NCBI RefSeq assembly: GCF_009720145.1 | Contig: NZ_CP046252.1 | Location: forward strand, 1,116,001-1,180,000 | Source: Sphingobium sp. CAP-1 | Lineage (GTDB): Bacteria > Pseudomonadota > Alphaproteobacteria > Sphingomonadales > Sphingomonadaceae | Reading direction: 5' to 3' | Length of the DNA stretch: 64,000 bases | Shown here: positions 44,531-54,194 of the stretch, in pieces | Numbering within the stretch: the stretch's first letter is position 1 | Layout: each line of letters starts with the position of its first letter | The notes under the pieces: model-generated | Seen by the model: the letters and a program-made list of their open reading frames with translations, nothing else | Database searches by the model: none | Told to the model about the DNA's origin: nothing | Position numbers and translations under genes: made by a program

Positions 44531-46161
44531 TGCGGCGCGCGCCCTTCCTGCGCGATACGAGCGGCGCCGTCAGCGTCATCTTGGCCGGATCGCTGTTCAT
44601 GCTGGCGGGCGCGGCGACGGTGGCGGTGGACCTTGGCTCAATCTATCTCGCCCGCCGTCAGTTGCAGGGCATCGCCGATTCCGCCGCGCTCGCCGCCACC
44701 GATGGCGGACGCAACGCCGCCGAACAACTTGTCGGGCAGAGCGGGATCGCGGGCGTGACCGTCGCAGCGGTCGAACAGGGCGGCTATGCCGCTGACGCTT
44801 CGGTGCCGGTAGCGGAACGCTTTCGCACCGGGCAGACCGGCGGCACCGCGACGCGGATCGAGGTGCAGCGCCGGGTGCCGCTCTTTTTCGGCCGCCTGCT
44901 GGTGGGACGCGACGGCATGACCCTGTCCGCCCGCGCGACCGCCGCGCGCAGCGATGCGGCCGCCTTCTCCCTCGGCACCGGCCTCGCCTCGCTCAGCGGC
45001 GGACTGCCCAATATGCTCCTGTCCAATCTGGCCGGGACCGAACTCAACCTGTCGGTGATGGACTATAATGGCCTGCTCGGCGCCAATCTCGACCTGCTGC
45101 ATGTCGCCGACGCGCTGCGGGTGCGGACGGGACGGGACGGGGAAGCCTATGGTGCGCTGTTCGACCGGCACATCCCCTTGTCCGATTTGCTGGGCGCAAT
45201 GGCGGACAGCGCGGGCGGCGGCAGTGCGGCGGCGACGCTGCTGGCGCTGTCCAGCCGTATCCCCGGCCGCACCGTGCGGCTGAGCGACATAGTCGATCTG
45301 GGACCGATGCGCAGCGCCAGCACGGCGACCGGACAGCCCAATATCCTGATCGACGCCTTCTCGCTGCTCCGCATGATATTAAGCCCGCCATCCGGGACTT
45401 CGATACCGATGGATTTGCGCATCACCGTACCAGGCCTCAGCAACACGCGCCTGATGCTGGTCATGGGCGAAGGCCAGACCCGATCGCCGTTGATGAGCGT
45501 CACCGCCAGCCGCGATGTGGTGCTGCGCACGGCGCAGACCCGCATCTATCTGGAAAGCACGGTCGCGACCGCCCTGTCGGGCATCGCATCGGTGCGCGTG
45601 CCGCTCTATGTCGAACTGGCGGCGGCCGAGGCGCGCTTGTCGAATATAGAATGCGGCGCCAATGGCGGGGTGACGCTGGCAGTGACCCCTTCGGTCGGGT
45701 CGGCGGCGCTGGGCGATGTCGATGTGGCGGCGCTCACCAATTTCTCGACGGCCGCCAACCCGCGCGCGGCGCTGCTGGCGACGACGATCGGCACCCGCAT
45801 CACCGGCTATAGCCAGATTTCGCTGGGCGGGTCGCAGAGCCAGAGCCTCTTCTTCACCCCCGCCGAGATCAGCGCGCAGCAGGCCAAGAGTGTCAGCACC
45901 ACCGATCTGACCCAGGGTATCGCCGCCAGCCTGGCCGGCAGGACGCAGGTGCAGGTGCAGGTGCAGGTGCAGGTGTCGGTGCTGGGCATCACTGTCGGCA
46001 ACAGTCCGCTCAGCCCGCTGGTCGGCGGGGTGCTGGGGACGACCGCGCCGCTGCTCGATGCTATCCTCAACAATGTTACCGCCACGCTGGGCGTAAGGAT
46101 CGGCACCGCGGACGTGCGGGTGCATCAACGGCGCTGCGGCATCGCCACCCTCGTCGCCTGA
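44530..46161 (+). CDS. TadG-like protein (Tad pilus assembly/Flp-type N-terminus)
   Basis: A 543-residue protein opening with DTSGAVSVILAGSLFMLAGAATVAVDLGSIYLARRQLQGIADSAALAATDGG, the PF13400-type TadG N-terminus (one membrane helix and a helical hairpin). The rest is a long beta-rich periplasmic region with low similarity to known domains and no clear von Willebrand A motif. Near the C-terminus there are five QV dipeptides in a row, coded by a hexanucleotide tandem repeat. It is directly coupled to the TadE-like gene. Confidence 0.82.
   Translation: MRRAPFLRDTSGAVSVILAGSLFMLAGAATVAVDLGSIYLARRQLQGIADSAALAATDGGRNAAEQLVGQSGIAGVTVAAVEQGGYAADASVPVAERFRTGQTGGTATRIEVQRRVPLFFGRLLVGRDGMTLSARATAARSDAAAFSLGTGLASLSGGLPNMLLSNLAGTELNLSVMDYNGLLGANLDLLHVADALRVRTGRDGEAYGALFDRHIPLSDLLGAMADSAGGGSAAATLLALSSRIPGRTVRLSDIVDLGPMRSASTATGQPNILIDAFSLLRMILSPPSGTSIPMDLRITVPGLSNTRLMLVMGEGQTRSPLMSVTASRDVVLRTAQTRIYLESTVATALSGIASVRVPLYVELAAAEARLSNIECGANGGVTLAVTPSVGSAALGDVDVAALTNFSTAANPRAALLATTIGTRITGYSQISLGGSQSQSLFFTPAEISAQQAKSVSTTDLTQGIAASLAGRTQVQVQVQVQVSVLGITVGNSPLSPLVGGVLGTTAPLLDAILNNVTATLGVRIGTADVRVHQRRCGIATLVA
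45945..45974 (+). repeat. Hexanucleotide tandem repeat (GCAGGT)5 in the TadG-like gene
   Basis: Five exact copies of GCAGGT encode (Gln-Val)5. Unit changes keep the reading frame, so only repeat-length variation of the protein would result. Confidence 0.95.
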
Positions 46162-46200
46162 CGCTTGCCATCGCGGCCGGCCCGCGTCAGGACGGACGGC

Positions 46201-47649
46201 ATGGGCGCTATCATGTTGCAGGGAACCGGATCGGACGTTGGCAAATCGGTGCTGGTCGCCGGCCTATGCCGGGCGCTGGTGCGGCGGGGCTATCGGGTGC
46301 GGCCGTTCAAGCCACAGAATATGTCCAACAACGCCGCCGTGACCAGCGACGGCGGCGAGATCGGCCGCGCGCAGGCGTTGCAGGCGATCGCCTGCTGCGT
46401 GGCGCCCCATACCGACATGAACCCAGTGCTGCTGAAGCCGCAGGCCGATCGGACATCGCAACTGATCGTGCATGGCAAGGTGCGCGGCGCACTTGGTTCC
46501 AGCAATTTCCGTAGCGCGCGGGGGCAATTGCTGGACGCGGTCCTGGAAAGCTATAACCGGCTGAAAGCGCAATGCGACATCGTGGTGGTGGAGGGGGCGG
46601 GATCGCCGGCGGAGATTAATCTGCGCGCCGGGGACATCGCCAATATGGGCTTCGCCCGCGCCGCCAATGTGCCGGTGGTGCTGGTCGGCGACATCGACCG
46701 GGGCGGCGTAATCGCGGCGGTGGTCGGCACACGGGCGGTGATTGATCCCGACGACGCTGCGATGATCCGGGGCTTCCTCATCAACAAATTCCGCGGCGAC
46801 CCGGCCCTGTTCGAGGATGGCTATCGCCAGATCGAGCAACTGGCGGGCTGGCGCGGCTTTGGCGTCGTGCCCTGGCTCGACGCTGTCGCCCGCCTGCCGA
46901 GCGAAGATGCGGTGGTGCTGGAGCGGCGGTCCTTTTCCACGGCCGCGCCACTGGTGATCGCCTGCCCGGTGCTGCCGCGCATCTCCAATTTCGACGATCT
47001 CGATCCGTTGAAGCTGGAGCCGGGCGTCGATCTGCGCATGATCGGGCCGGGCCAGCCCATTCCGGCCGAGGTCGCGCTGGTAATCCTGCCAGGATCGAAG
47101 GCAACGGTGGCCGACATGCGGGCGATGGTGGCACAGGGATGGGACATCGACATCAAGGCGCATCACCGGCGCGGCGGCGCGGTGCTGGGCATTTGCGGCG
47201 GCTATCAGATGCTGGGGCGGACGATCGCCGATCCCGACGGAGTGGAGGGGCCGGCTGGCGTGATCGACGGGCTGGGCCTGCTGAACGTCGATACCGTGTT
47301 GAGTGGGTGCAAAACGCTCGAAGCGGTGCGGGGACGGGCGCTGGAGGCCGATTTCAGCGGCTATGAGATGCATATGGGGCAGACGGACGGGCCAGACTGC
47401 GCGCGCCCCTTCGCGCTGCTGGGTGAGCGGCCGGACGGCGCGGTCAGCCGCGATGGCCGGGTGATCGGCAGCTATGTCCATGGCCTGCTCGCCAGCACCG
47501 ATTTGCGCGATGCGCTGCTGCGGCGGCTGGGCGGCCAATCGGCGGGGCGCGACTATGACCAGTCGGTCGAGGATGCGCTGGACGAGATTGCGGCGCTGCT
47601 GGAACGCCATGTCGACATCGACGCCATGGTGGCGCTGGCCACGAGTTGA
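46201..47649 (+). CDS. cobQ: Cobyric acid synthase
   Basis: A 482-residue ATP- and glutamine-dependent amidase that amidates adenosyl-cobyrinate a,c-diamide at four carboxyls. The N-terminal P-loop is MLQGTGSDVGKSVLVAGLCRAL with FKPQNMSNNAAV; the C-terminal glutaminase has the nucleophile Cys in VLGICGGYQMLG and a His-containing GSYVHGLL. ATG 46201 has AGGACGG upstream; the frame opens at 46165. No cobalamin riboswitch was seen in the short upstream gap, and no other cob gene is nearby. Confidence 0.96.
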   Translation: MGAIMLQGTGSDVGKSVLVAGLCRALVRRGYRVRPFKPQNMSNNAAVTSDGGEIGRAQALQAIACCVAPHTDMNPVLLKPQADRTSQLIVHGKVRGALGSSNFRSARGQLLDAVLESYNRLKAQCDIVVVEGAGSPAEINLRAGDIANMGFARAANVPVVLVGDIDRGGVIAAVVGTRAVIDPDDAAMIRGFLINKFRGDPALFEDGYRQIEQLAGWRGFGVVPWLDAVARLPSEDAVVLERRSFSTAAPLVIACPVLPRISNFDDLDPLKLEPGVDLRMIGPGQPIPAEVALVILPGSKATVADMRAMVAQGWDIDIKAHHRRGGAVLGICGGYQMLGRTIADPDGVEGPAGVIDGLGLLNVDTVLSGCKTLEAVRGRALEADFSGYEMHMGQTDGPDCARPFALLGERPDGAVSRDGRVIGSYVHGLLASTDLRDALLRRLGGQSAGRDYDQSVEDALDEIAALLERHVDIDAMVALATS

Positions 47650-47661
47650 CGGGCAAAGAAA

Positions 47662-47681
47662 AAGGCGGCCTGAGCCGCCTT
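47662..47681 (-). terminator. Terminator of the tRNA-Arg genes, probably bidirectional
   Basis: AAGGCGGC and GCCGCCTT pair around a 4-nt loop. On the minus strand the stem is followed by TTTCTTTG, the better T-run, so it ends the tRNA transcript; it may also end cobQ on the plus strand. Confidence 0.75.
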
Positions 47682-47704
47682 ATCCTATCGCCAATAACAG
47701 AGAA

Positions 47705-47781
47705 TGGTGCACCCGGAACGATTCGAACGTCCGACCCTCAGATTCGTAGTCTGATGCTCTATCCAGCTGAGCTACGGGTGC
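47705..47781 (-). tRNA. tRNA-Arg (anticodon ACG), copy 1
   Basis: A 77-nt cloverleaf read on the minus strand. Acceptor GCACCCG/CGGGTGC, D-arm with AGCTCAGCTGGATAGAGC, anticodon stem CAGAC..TCTG with loop CTACGAA (anticodon ACG, read as ICG), T-arm with GTTCGAATC, encoded CCA. Decodes CGU, CGC and CGA. Confidence 0.96.
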
Positions 47782-47835
47782 CAATTCTCTGCAAGAACAA
47801 AGGCTTGAAGCCAAGTCCTGCGATATTTTTCCAAA

Positions 47836-47912
47836 TGGTGCACCCGGAACGATTCGAACGTCCGACCCTCAGATTCGTAGTCTGATGCTCTATCCAGCTG
47901 AGCTACGGGTGC
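47836..47912 (-). tRNA. tRNA-Arg (anticodon ACG), copy 2
   Basis: Identical in all 77 positions to the copy 54 nt downstream in the direction of transcription. It is the first of the pair, and both are probably made from one transcript and share the terminator at 47662-47681. The 54-nt spacer is not duplicated. The 240 nt between this gene and the ppdK terminator show no feature. Confidence 0.96.
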
Positions 47913-48122
47913 GTTGGAGACGCGCTGATAGAAGCGCCCGATCGATTGGGCAAGCCCCTTTTTTGCACTTTTATGGCCCGGCCGCTTTTATCGCCCTTCC
48001 CCCCTATATTCGGGCAGGAGGGCATGGGAAATGCGCTTCACTCTGAACGAACCGACGCCGCAGTCGGGTTCGATCGGACTGGGACGATAGCGGCCGAATC
48101 AGAGGAGGCCGGTCTGAATGAA

Positions 48123-48149
48123 AAAGGGCGGGGTGTTGCCCCGCCCTTT
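48123..48149 (-). terminator. Terminator of ppdK
   Basis: AAAGGGCGGGG and CCCCGCCCTTT form an 11-bp perfect stem with a 5-nt loop. On the minus strand it is followed by TTC after the stem T-run, giving TTTTT. Confidence 0.85.
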
Positions 48150-48153
48150 CCGT

Positions 48154-50853
48154 TTATTTCTTCGCCAGCGCGGCCTGAGCGGCCGCCAGACGGGCGATGG
48201 GCACGCGATAGGGCGAGGCCGAGACATAATCGAGGCCGGTCTGTTCGCAGAAAGCGATCGAGGCCGGATCGCCGCCATGTTCGCCGCAGATGCCGAGCTT
48301 GATGCCAGGGCGGGTCGCCCGGCCGCGTTCGGCCGCCAGTTCGATAAGCTGGCCCACGCCTTCCACATCGATGCTGACGAACGGGTCGCGGGCGAAAATG
48401 CCCTTGTCGACATATTGCGTCAGGAAACGGCCGGCGTCGTCGCGGCTGATGCCGATCGTGGTCTGCGTCAGGTCGTTGGTGCCGAAGGAGAAAAATTCGC
48501 CGACTTCGGCGATCTCGCCCGCCTTCAGCGCCGCGCGCGGCAGTTCGATCATCGTGCCGACCAGATAGTCGACCGATGCGCCCTTCTCCGCGAACACGTC
48601 CTTGGCGACCTGATCGACGATCGCCTTCATCAGTTCCAGTTCCTTCTTCGTCGCGACGAGCGGGATCATGACTTCGGGGATCGGCGCTTCACCGCTCCGT
48701 TCCTTCACGATCAGCGCGGCTTCGAAGATGGCGCGGGCCTGCATTTCGTAGATTTCGGGATAGGTGACGCCCAGACGGCACCCGCGATGGCCCAGCATCG
48801 GGTTGAACTCATGCAGTTCGGCCGCGCGGCGCTTGAGCGCCTCGACACCGACGCCCGCAGCCTTGGCCACTTCCTCAAACTCTGCTTCGCCATGCGGCAG
48901 GAATTCGTGCAGCGGCGGATCGAGCAGGCGGATGGTGACGGGCAGGCCAGCCATCACCATGAAGATCTGCGCGAAATCGTCGCGCTGTTCCGGCAGCAGC
49001 TTGTCGAGCGCGGTGCGGCGGCCCTTCTCGCTGTCGGCCAGGATCATCTCGCGAACGGCGGTGATGCGGGCAGCATCGAAGAACATATGTTCGGTGCGGC
49101 ACAGGCCCACGCCCTCGGCGCCAAATTCGCGCGCGACCTTGCAGTCCTGCGGGGTTTCGGCGTTGGCGCGCACCTTGAGACGGCGGACCTTGTCAGCCCA
49201 GCCCATCAGCACGCCGAAATCGCCCGCCAGTTCGGGCTGCACGGTCGGCACTGCACCCGCCATGACTTCGCCGGTGGCGCCGTCGATGGTCAGGATATCG
49301 CCTTCCTTCAATTCCCGGTTGCCGATGCGCAATATCTTGTTGGCATTGTCGATCGACAGGCTGCCCGCGCCGGAGACGCAGGGACGGCCCATGCCGCGCG
49401 CCACCACGGCGGCGTGGCTGGTCATGCCGCCGCGCGCGGTCAGGATGCCCTTGGCCGCGTGCATCCCGTGAATATCTTCCGGGCTGGTTTCGACGCGGAC
49501 GAGGATGACGGCGTCGCCCAGTTCGGCACGACGCTCGGCGGTGTCGGCGTCGAACACAATCAGGCCGCTGGCCGCGCCCGGCGAGGCAGGCAGCCCCTTG
49601 GTCAGCACATCGCGCGGCGCCTTGGGATCGAGGGTCGGATGCAGCAACTGGTCGAGCGCGGCGGGATCGACGCGGGCGACGGCTTCTTCCTGTGTGATCA
49701 GGCCTTCATTCGCCATGTCGACCGCGATCTTGAGCGCGGCCTTGGCGGTGCGCTTGCCCGACCGGGTCTGGAGCATCCACAGCTTGCCCTGCTGCACCGT
49801 GAACTCAATGTCCTGCATGTCGCGATAATGGGTTTCGAGGATCTCGAACACCCGCGCCAGTTCGGCGTAGGTTTCGGGCATCGCCTCTTCCATCGACAGC
49901 GGCTTGGCCCCTGCCCGCTCGCGCGCTGCAAGCGTCAGATATTGTGGCGTGCGGATGCCCGCGACCACATCCTCGCCCTGGGCGTTGATCAGATATTCGC
50001 CATAATAGGCGTTCTCGCCGGTGGCAGGATCGCGGGTGAAGGCAACGCCCGTGGCCGACGTGTCGCCCATATTGCCGAACACCATCGCCTGCACGTTGAC
50101 GGCGGTACCCCAGTCGCCGGGGATCGAGTTCAGGCGGCGATAGACCTTTGCGCGGTCGGCCTGCCAGCTCCCGAACACGGCGCTGATCGCGCCCCAGAGC
50201 TGGTCATGCACATCCTGCGGGAAAGGCTTGTTCCACAGCTTGGCGACCAGCGCCTTATATTCCGCGACCAGCGCCTTCCAGTCGTCGGCGGTCATTTGCG
50301 TGTCGAGCGTATAGCCCTGATCTTCCTTGGCGATCTCCAGCGCTTCCTCGAACGCGCCATGGTCCAGTTCCAGCACCACGTCCGAATACATCTGGATGAA
50401 GCGGCGATAGCTGTCCCAGGCGAAACGTTCGTCACCGCTGGCGGTGGCGAGGCCGAGGACCGTCTCGTCATTGAGGCCGAGGTTGAGGACCGTGTCCATC
50501 ATGCCCGGCATGGAGATGCGCGCGCCCGACCGGACGGACACCAGCAGCGGGTCGGCCTTGTCCCCGAACGTCTTGCCCGTAACGCTCTCGATATGGGCGA
50601 TGCCGTCGGCGACCTGCGCCTTCAGGCTTTCGGGATAGACGCCGCCATCGGTATAATAGCGGGTACACATTTCGGTGGTGATGGTGAAGCCCGGCGGCAC
50701 CGGCAGACCGATCGCGGCCATGCCGTCCAGATTGGCGCCCTTGCCGCCGAGAAGATTCTTGTCGCCCTTCCCCCCGTCATTCACGCCGCCGCCGAAACGA
50801 TAGACATAGCGGGTCGAAGTGCTGCTCATCTGGGCCTCTTCCGTCATAACCAT
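48154..50853 (-). CDS. ppdK: Pyruvate, phosphate dikinase
   Basis: An 899-residue enzyme interconverting pyruvate, ATP and phosphate with PEP, AMP and pyrophosphate. It has the N-terminal nucleotide-binding domain (YVYRFGGGVNDGGKGDKNLLGGKGANLDGM), the swinging phosphohistidine domain with catalytic His in GGMTSHAAVVARGMGRPC, and the C-terminal PEP barrel with GLCRTEHMFF and GICGEHGGDP. ATG 50853 has GGGAG 8 nt upstream; ATG 50829, just before SSTSTRYVYRF, is a close alternative. It provides gluconeogenic PEP or a glycolytic bypass. It follows glyS on the same strand after 139 nt of AT-rich sequence. Confidence 0.96.
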   Translation of the reverse strand: MVMTEEAQMSSTSTRYVYRFGGGVNDGGKGDKNLLGGKGANLDGMAAIGLPVPPGFTITTEMCTRYYTDGGVYPESLKAQVADGIAHIESVTGKTFGDKADPLLVSVRSGARISMPGMMDTVLNLGLNDETVLGLATASGDERFAWDSYRRFIQMYSDVVLELDHGAFEEALEIAKEDQGYTLDTQMTADDWKALVAEYKALVAKLWNKPFPQDVHDQLWGAISAVFGSWQADRAKVYRRLNSIPGDWGTAVNVQAMVFGNMGDTSATGVAFTRDPATGENAYYGEYLINAQGEDVVAGIRTPQYLTLAARERAGAKPLSMEEAMPETYAELARVFEILETHYRDMQDIEFTVQQGKLWMLQTRSGKRTAKAALKIAVDMANEGLITQEEAVARVDPAALDQLLHPTLDPKAPRDVLTKGLPASPGAASGLIVFDADTAERRAELGDAVILVRVETSPEDIHGMHAAKGILTARGGMTSHAAVVARGMGRPCVSGAGSLSIDNANKILRIGNRELKEGDILTIDGATGEVMAGAVPTVQPELAGDFGVLMGWADKVRRLKVRANAETPQDCKVAREFGAEGVGLCRTEHMFFDAARITAVREMILADSEKGRRTALDKLLPEQRDDFAQIFMVMAGLPVTIRLLDPPLHEFLPHGEAEFEEVAKAAGVGVEALKRRAAELHEFNPMLGHRGCRLGVTYPEIYEMQARAIFEAALIVKERSGEAPIPEVMIPLVATKKELELMKAIVDQVAKDVFAEKGASVDYLVGTMIELPRAALKAGEIAEVGEFFSFGTNDLTQTTIGISRDDAGRFLTQYVDKGIFARDPFVSIDVEGVGQLIELAAERGRATRPGIKLGICGEHGGDPASIAFCEQTGLDYVSASPYRVPIARLAAAQAALAKK

Positions 50854-50992
50854 AATACCGGCTCTCCCTGCACTGATTGCCGAGTTGTGCGTTGCAACAA
50901 TAATGCCGCAATTAGCGATTTAATAGATGATGGGATAGGAGATATCCCCGTTAGCTTCGCATATTTCCCGTCAATATTGGAATATTATTCCC

Positions 50993-53191
50993 TTATCCTG
51001 TAATTTTCGAAAAGTCCGCCACATTGTGGACCGCGTCCCGCACCCGCGCCAGCAACGCGAGGCGAGTCGTGCGCTTCGCCGGATCAGCGTCGTTCACCGT
51101 GACATTCTCGAAAAAGGCGTCGATCGGCGCGCGGAGCGTCGCGAGCGCGGCCATGGCATCCTCAAAACGTTCGTCCAGCACAGCCTGCGCCGCCCCCGGT
51201 TCCGCCGCATCGAGCGCGACGAGAAGGTCAGATTCCGCCTTTTCCGGCTCATAGGAAAGCGAAATCTTCTCGGCCGTTTCCACACCCTCCTTCCTGAGGA
51301 TGTTGGCGGCGCGCTTGTAGCCGGCGAGCAGGTTGACGCCATCATCGGTCGCGACGAAGGACTGGAGCGCCTTCACGCGGGCGAGCAGGCGGACGAGATC
51401 ATCCTCGCCGCCAAGCGCAAACACCGCGTCGATCAGGTCGTGACGAACGCCCGCTTCCTTCTGCTGGACCTTGAGGCGGTCGGCGAAGAAATCGAGAAAC
51501 GGCCGATCAGAGGACGCGAATCCTTCAACAAAATCCTTGATGGCGGGACGAGCGAAATTGGCCTGATGCCACTCAGGCTCCGTAACCCTCTTCGAATCCA
51601 ATCCAAATTTGGCCAAAGTTTGCGCATCCACATCAGCCAACGGCTTCGTATTTGCGAATACATGGCGGTAGACATGGTCGCCTACAGCGAATGCGTGAAG
51701 CTTCAACAAATGCAGCCTCAAAGCATTTGCTTCCAGCAGGCTCAAAATACCCAACGCCGCCCTTCGTAGGGCAAATGGGTCTTTGGAACCGGTTGGCCCC
51801 TGCCCAATCCCGAAAAAGCTAACTAGCGTATCCAGCTTATCCGCCAAACTCACCGCCACCGTGACCGGCGCGGTGGGTACGTCGTCGCCCTGCCCGACCG
51901 GCTTGTAATGGTCGCGGATCGCATCGGCGACCGCATCGGGCAGGCCTTCGGCGCGGGCGTAATAGCCGCCCATCACGCCCTGCAATTCGGGGAATTCGCC
52001 GACCATTTCGGTGACGAGATCGGCCTTGCACAGTTCGGCGGCCTGGCGTGCCAGCACCGGGTCGCAGTTCGGCACGATGCCTTCGTTCGCCAGCCATTCG
52101 GCCAGCTTCGCGACACGCTCCACCTTGTCGGCGACGGTGCCCAGCTTTTCGTGGAAGGTGATGCGCTCCAGCTTGCGCGCATGATCGGCCAGCTTGGTCT
52201 TGCGGTCCTGTTCCCAGAAGAAGCGAGCGTCGGAGAGGCGCGCGGCCAGCACCTTGCGGTTGCCCGCGACGATCACCGTGCCGCCATCCTTCGCCTCGAT
52301 ATTGGCGGTGCAGATGAAGGCCGGGGCAAGTTTCCCTTCGGCGTCGCGCAGGACGAAATATTTCTGGTTGATGCGCAGGGTTAGCTGAATGACTTCAGGC
52401 GGGACTTCAAGAAAGGCCGGGTCGAAATCGCCGAGCAGCGGCACCGGCCATTCGGTCAGGCCCGCATTTTCCGCGACCAGCCCCTTATCCTCAATCACGC
52501 TATAGCCCTGGGCGGCGGCGGCCTGCGCGGCCTTCGCCTCGATGATCGCCTGCCGCTCCTGATGGCTGGCGATCACATGGCAGGCGCGCAGCTTTTCGAC
52601 ATAGTCGTGTGCGCCGCCGATGGTGATCGGGCCGGGATGATGGAAACGGTGGCCCAGCGTGGCGTAGCCGGACCGGACGCCTTCAATTTCGATGTCGACC
52701 AGTTCTTCGCCAAGGATGGCAACGATGCCCTGCAACGGGCGGACCCAGCGCAGGCTTTCGGTCGTCTGGCTGGCGACGCCCCAGCGCATCGATTTGGGCC
52801 AGGGGAAGGCGCGGACGACGGCGACCACGGCTTGCGCCAGCACCTGCGCAGTGGCGCGGCCGGGCTTGTTCACGACAGCGAACCAGACGCCGTCGCGATC
52901 CTCCAACTGCTCCTGAGTCAGGCCGGTCTTGCGCAGGAAGCCTTCCAGCGCCTGCGCCGGGGCGCTGGTGCGCGGACCTTTAAACTCCTCGCTGACCGCC
53001 GCGGTTTCCAGCGGCAGGTTACGCGCGATCAGCGCCAGACGGCGCGGCGTGACGAAGCTGTCGATGGCTTCGGACTTCAGGCCGGCCTTCGCCAGTTCTT
53101 CGGTGAACAGGCGGGCGAGATCGTCCGACGCCTTCAATTGCATCCGTGCGGGAATTTCCTCGCACCGCAGTTCGAGCAGGAAATCAGTCAT
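50993..53191 (-). CDS. glyS: Glycine-tRNA ligase beta subunit
   Basis: A 732-residue beta chain of the alpha2-beta2 bacterial glycyl-tRNA synthetase. It starts MTDFLLELRCEEIPARMQ and contains the HD-like and C-terminal tRNA-binding regions, with GSKDPFALRRAALGIL and the anticodon-binding tail ending in FSKITG. Its ATG shares one base with the glyQ stop (TGATG), so the two subunits are made in step. Full length for the family. Confidence 0.97.
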   Translation of the reverse strand: MTDFLLELRCEEIPARMQLKASDDLARLFTEELAKAGLKSEAIDSFVTPRRLALIARNLPLETAAVSEEFKGPRTSAPAQALEGFLRKTGLTQEQLEDRDGVWFAVVNKPGRATAQVLAQAVVAVVRAFPWPKSMRWGVASQTTESLRWVRPLQGIVAILGEELVDIEIEGVRSGYATLGHRFHHPGPITIGGAHDYVEKLRACHVIASHQERQAIIEAKAAQAAAAQGYSVIEDKGLVAENAGLTEWPVPLLGDFDPAFLEVPPEVIQLTLRINQKYFVLRDAEGKLAPAFICTANIEAKDGGTVIVAGNRKVLAARLSDARFFWEQDRKTKLADHARKLERITFHEKLGTVADKVERVAKLAEWLANEGIVPNCDPVLARQAAELCKADLVTEMVGEFPELQGVMGGYYARAEGLPDAVADAIRDHYKPVGQGDDVPTAPVTVAVSLADKLDTLVSFFGIGQGPTGSKDPFALRRAALGILSLLEANALRLHLLKLHAFAVGDHVYRHVFANTKPLADVDAQTLAKFGLDSKRVTEPEWHQANFARPAIKDFVEGFASSDRPFLDFFADRLKVQQKEAGVRHDLIDAVFALGGEDDLVRLLARVKALQSFVATDDGVNLLAGYKRAANILRKEGVETAEKISLSYEPEKAESDLLVALDAAEPGAAQAVLDERFEDAMAALATLRAPIDAFFENVTVNDADPAKRTTRLALLARVRDAVHNVADFSKITG

Positions 53192-54063
53192 CAGTCAGCC
53201 CACCCGTTGGTTTTCATCCATGCCTCGCAACTGCCCTTCGCCATGTCGCGGACCTGCCCCATATAGCTTGCCCGCTCCTGCACGGAGATGACGCCGCGCG
53301 CCTGGAGCAGGTTGAAGGTGTGGCTGGCCTTGATCGCCTGTTCAAAGGCGGCCAGCGGAATGCCCGCGTCGATGCACTGCTGCCATTCGGCCTGGCAATC
53401 CTTGAACCAGCGGAACAGCTTTTCGGTGTCGGCGACCTCGAAATTCCATTTCGACATCTGCCGCTCATTTTCGAGGAACACGTCGCCATAGCTGACGCCA
53501 GCATCGTTGAATTTCAGGTCATAGACATTGTCGACGCCCTGAATATACATGGCGAGCCGTTCGAGGCCGTAGGTCAGTTCGCCCGCGACCGGTTTGCAGT
53601 CGAATCCGCCCATCTGTTGGAAATAGGTGAACTGGCTGACTTCCATGCCGTCGCACCACACTTCCCAGCCCAGCCCCCAGGCGCCCAGCGTCGGGCTTTC
53701 CCAGTCATCCTCGACAAAGCGTATGTCATGGACCAGCGGATCGATGCCGATTTCGACAAGGCTCCCCAGATAGAGATCCTGAAGGTTGGCCGGCGATGGC
53801 TTCATGATCACCTGATATTGGTAATAATGCTGGAGCCGGTTCGGATTTTCACCATAGCGGCCGTCGGTCGGCCGGCGGCTGGGCTGCACATAGGCGGCGT
53901 TCCATGGCTGCGGGCCGAGCGCGCGCAGGGTGGTCGCCGGGTGGAAGGTGCCCGCGCCCACTTCCATATCATAGGGCTGGAGGATGACGCAGCCCTGCTT
54001 CCCCCAATAGGCATGGAGGGTCAGGATCAGGTCCTGGAAGGAAAGCACTTTGCCTTCGGCCAC
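53191..54063 (-). CDS. glyQ: Glycine-tRNA ligase alpha subunit
   Basis: A 290-residue catalytic alpha chain with the class II aminoacylation core. Diagnostic segments: LSFQDLILTLHAYWGKQGCVILQPYDMEVGAGTFHPATTLRALGP, AAYVQPSRRPTDGRYGENPNRLQHYYQYQVI and GLERLAMYIQGVDNVYDLKFND. It pairs with glyS directly downstream and is divergent from the TraB/GumN genes, with 131 nt between. Confidence 0.97.
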   Translation of the reverse strand: MAEGKVLSFQDLILTLHAYWGKQGCVILQPYDMEVGAGTFHPATTLRALGPQPWNAAYVQPSRRPTDGRYGENPNRLQHYYQYQVIMKPSPANLQDLYLGSLVEIGIDPLVHDIRFVEDDWESPTLGAWGLGWEVWCDGMEVSQFTYFQQMGGFDCKPVAGELTYGLERLAMYIQGVDNVYDLKFNDAGVSYGDVFLENERQMSKWNFEVADTEKLFRWFKDCQAEWQQCIDAGIPLAAFEQAIKASHTFNLLQARGVISVQERASYMGQVRDMAKGSCEAWMKTNGWAD

Positions 54064-54194
54064 GGATAGTCCTCAAATTGCGATCTAGAATGTCGCGCGC
54101 CTTGGCGCATGGCACCTTCATGGTCAAGGGAAAGCGGCGGGAAACAGGGTTAAACGGCTTGCCCTGACGCGGCGCGCTCCCCATTGAGGGACGC

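Noticed and set aside
45945..45974. Phase-variable microsatellite in the TadG-like gene
   Set aside because: The unit is six bases, so gain or loss cannot shift the frame.
46162..46200. Cobalamin riboswitch before cobQ
   Set aside because: The gap is 39 nt, too short for a B12 aptamer, and no B12-box sequence was seen in the end of the preceding gene.
47646..47885. Small open frames across the two tRNA-Arg genes
   Set aside because: They are translations of tRNA sequence; the cloverleafs explain the region.
50854..50992. LacI-type operator around GTTGCAAC at 50891-50898 upstream of ppdK
   Set aside because: The 8-bp palindrome is short and the flanks do not extend the symmetry; chance is likely in this AT-rich gap.
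48118..51003. A 961-codon plus-strand open frame opposite ppdK
   Set aside because: It mirrors the codon bias of ppdK. The product has no recognisable motif and would run through the ppdK terminator and promoter.
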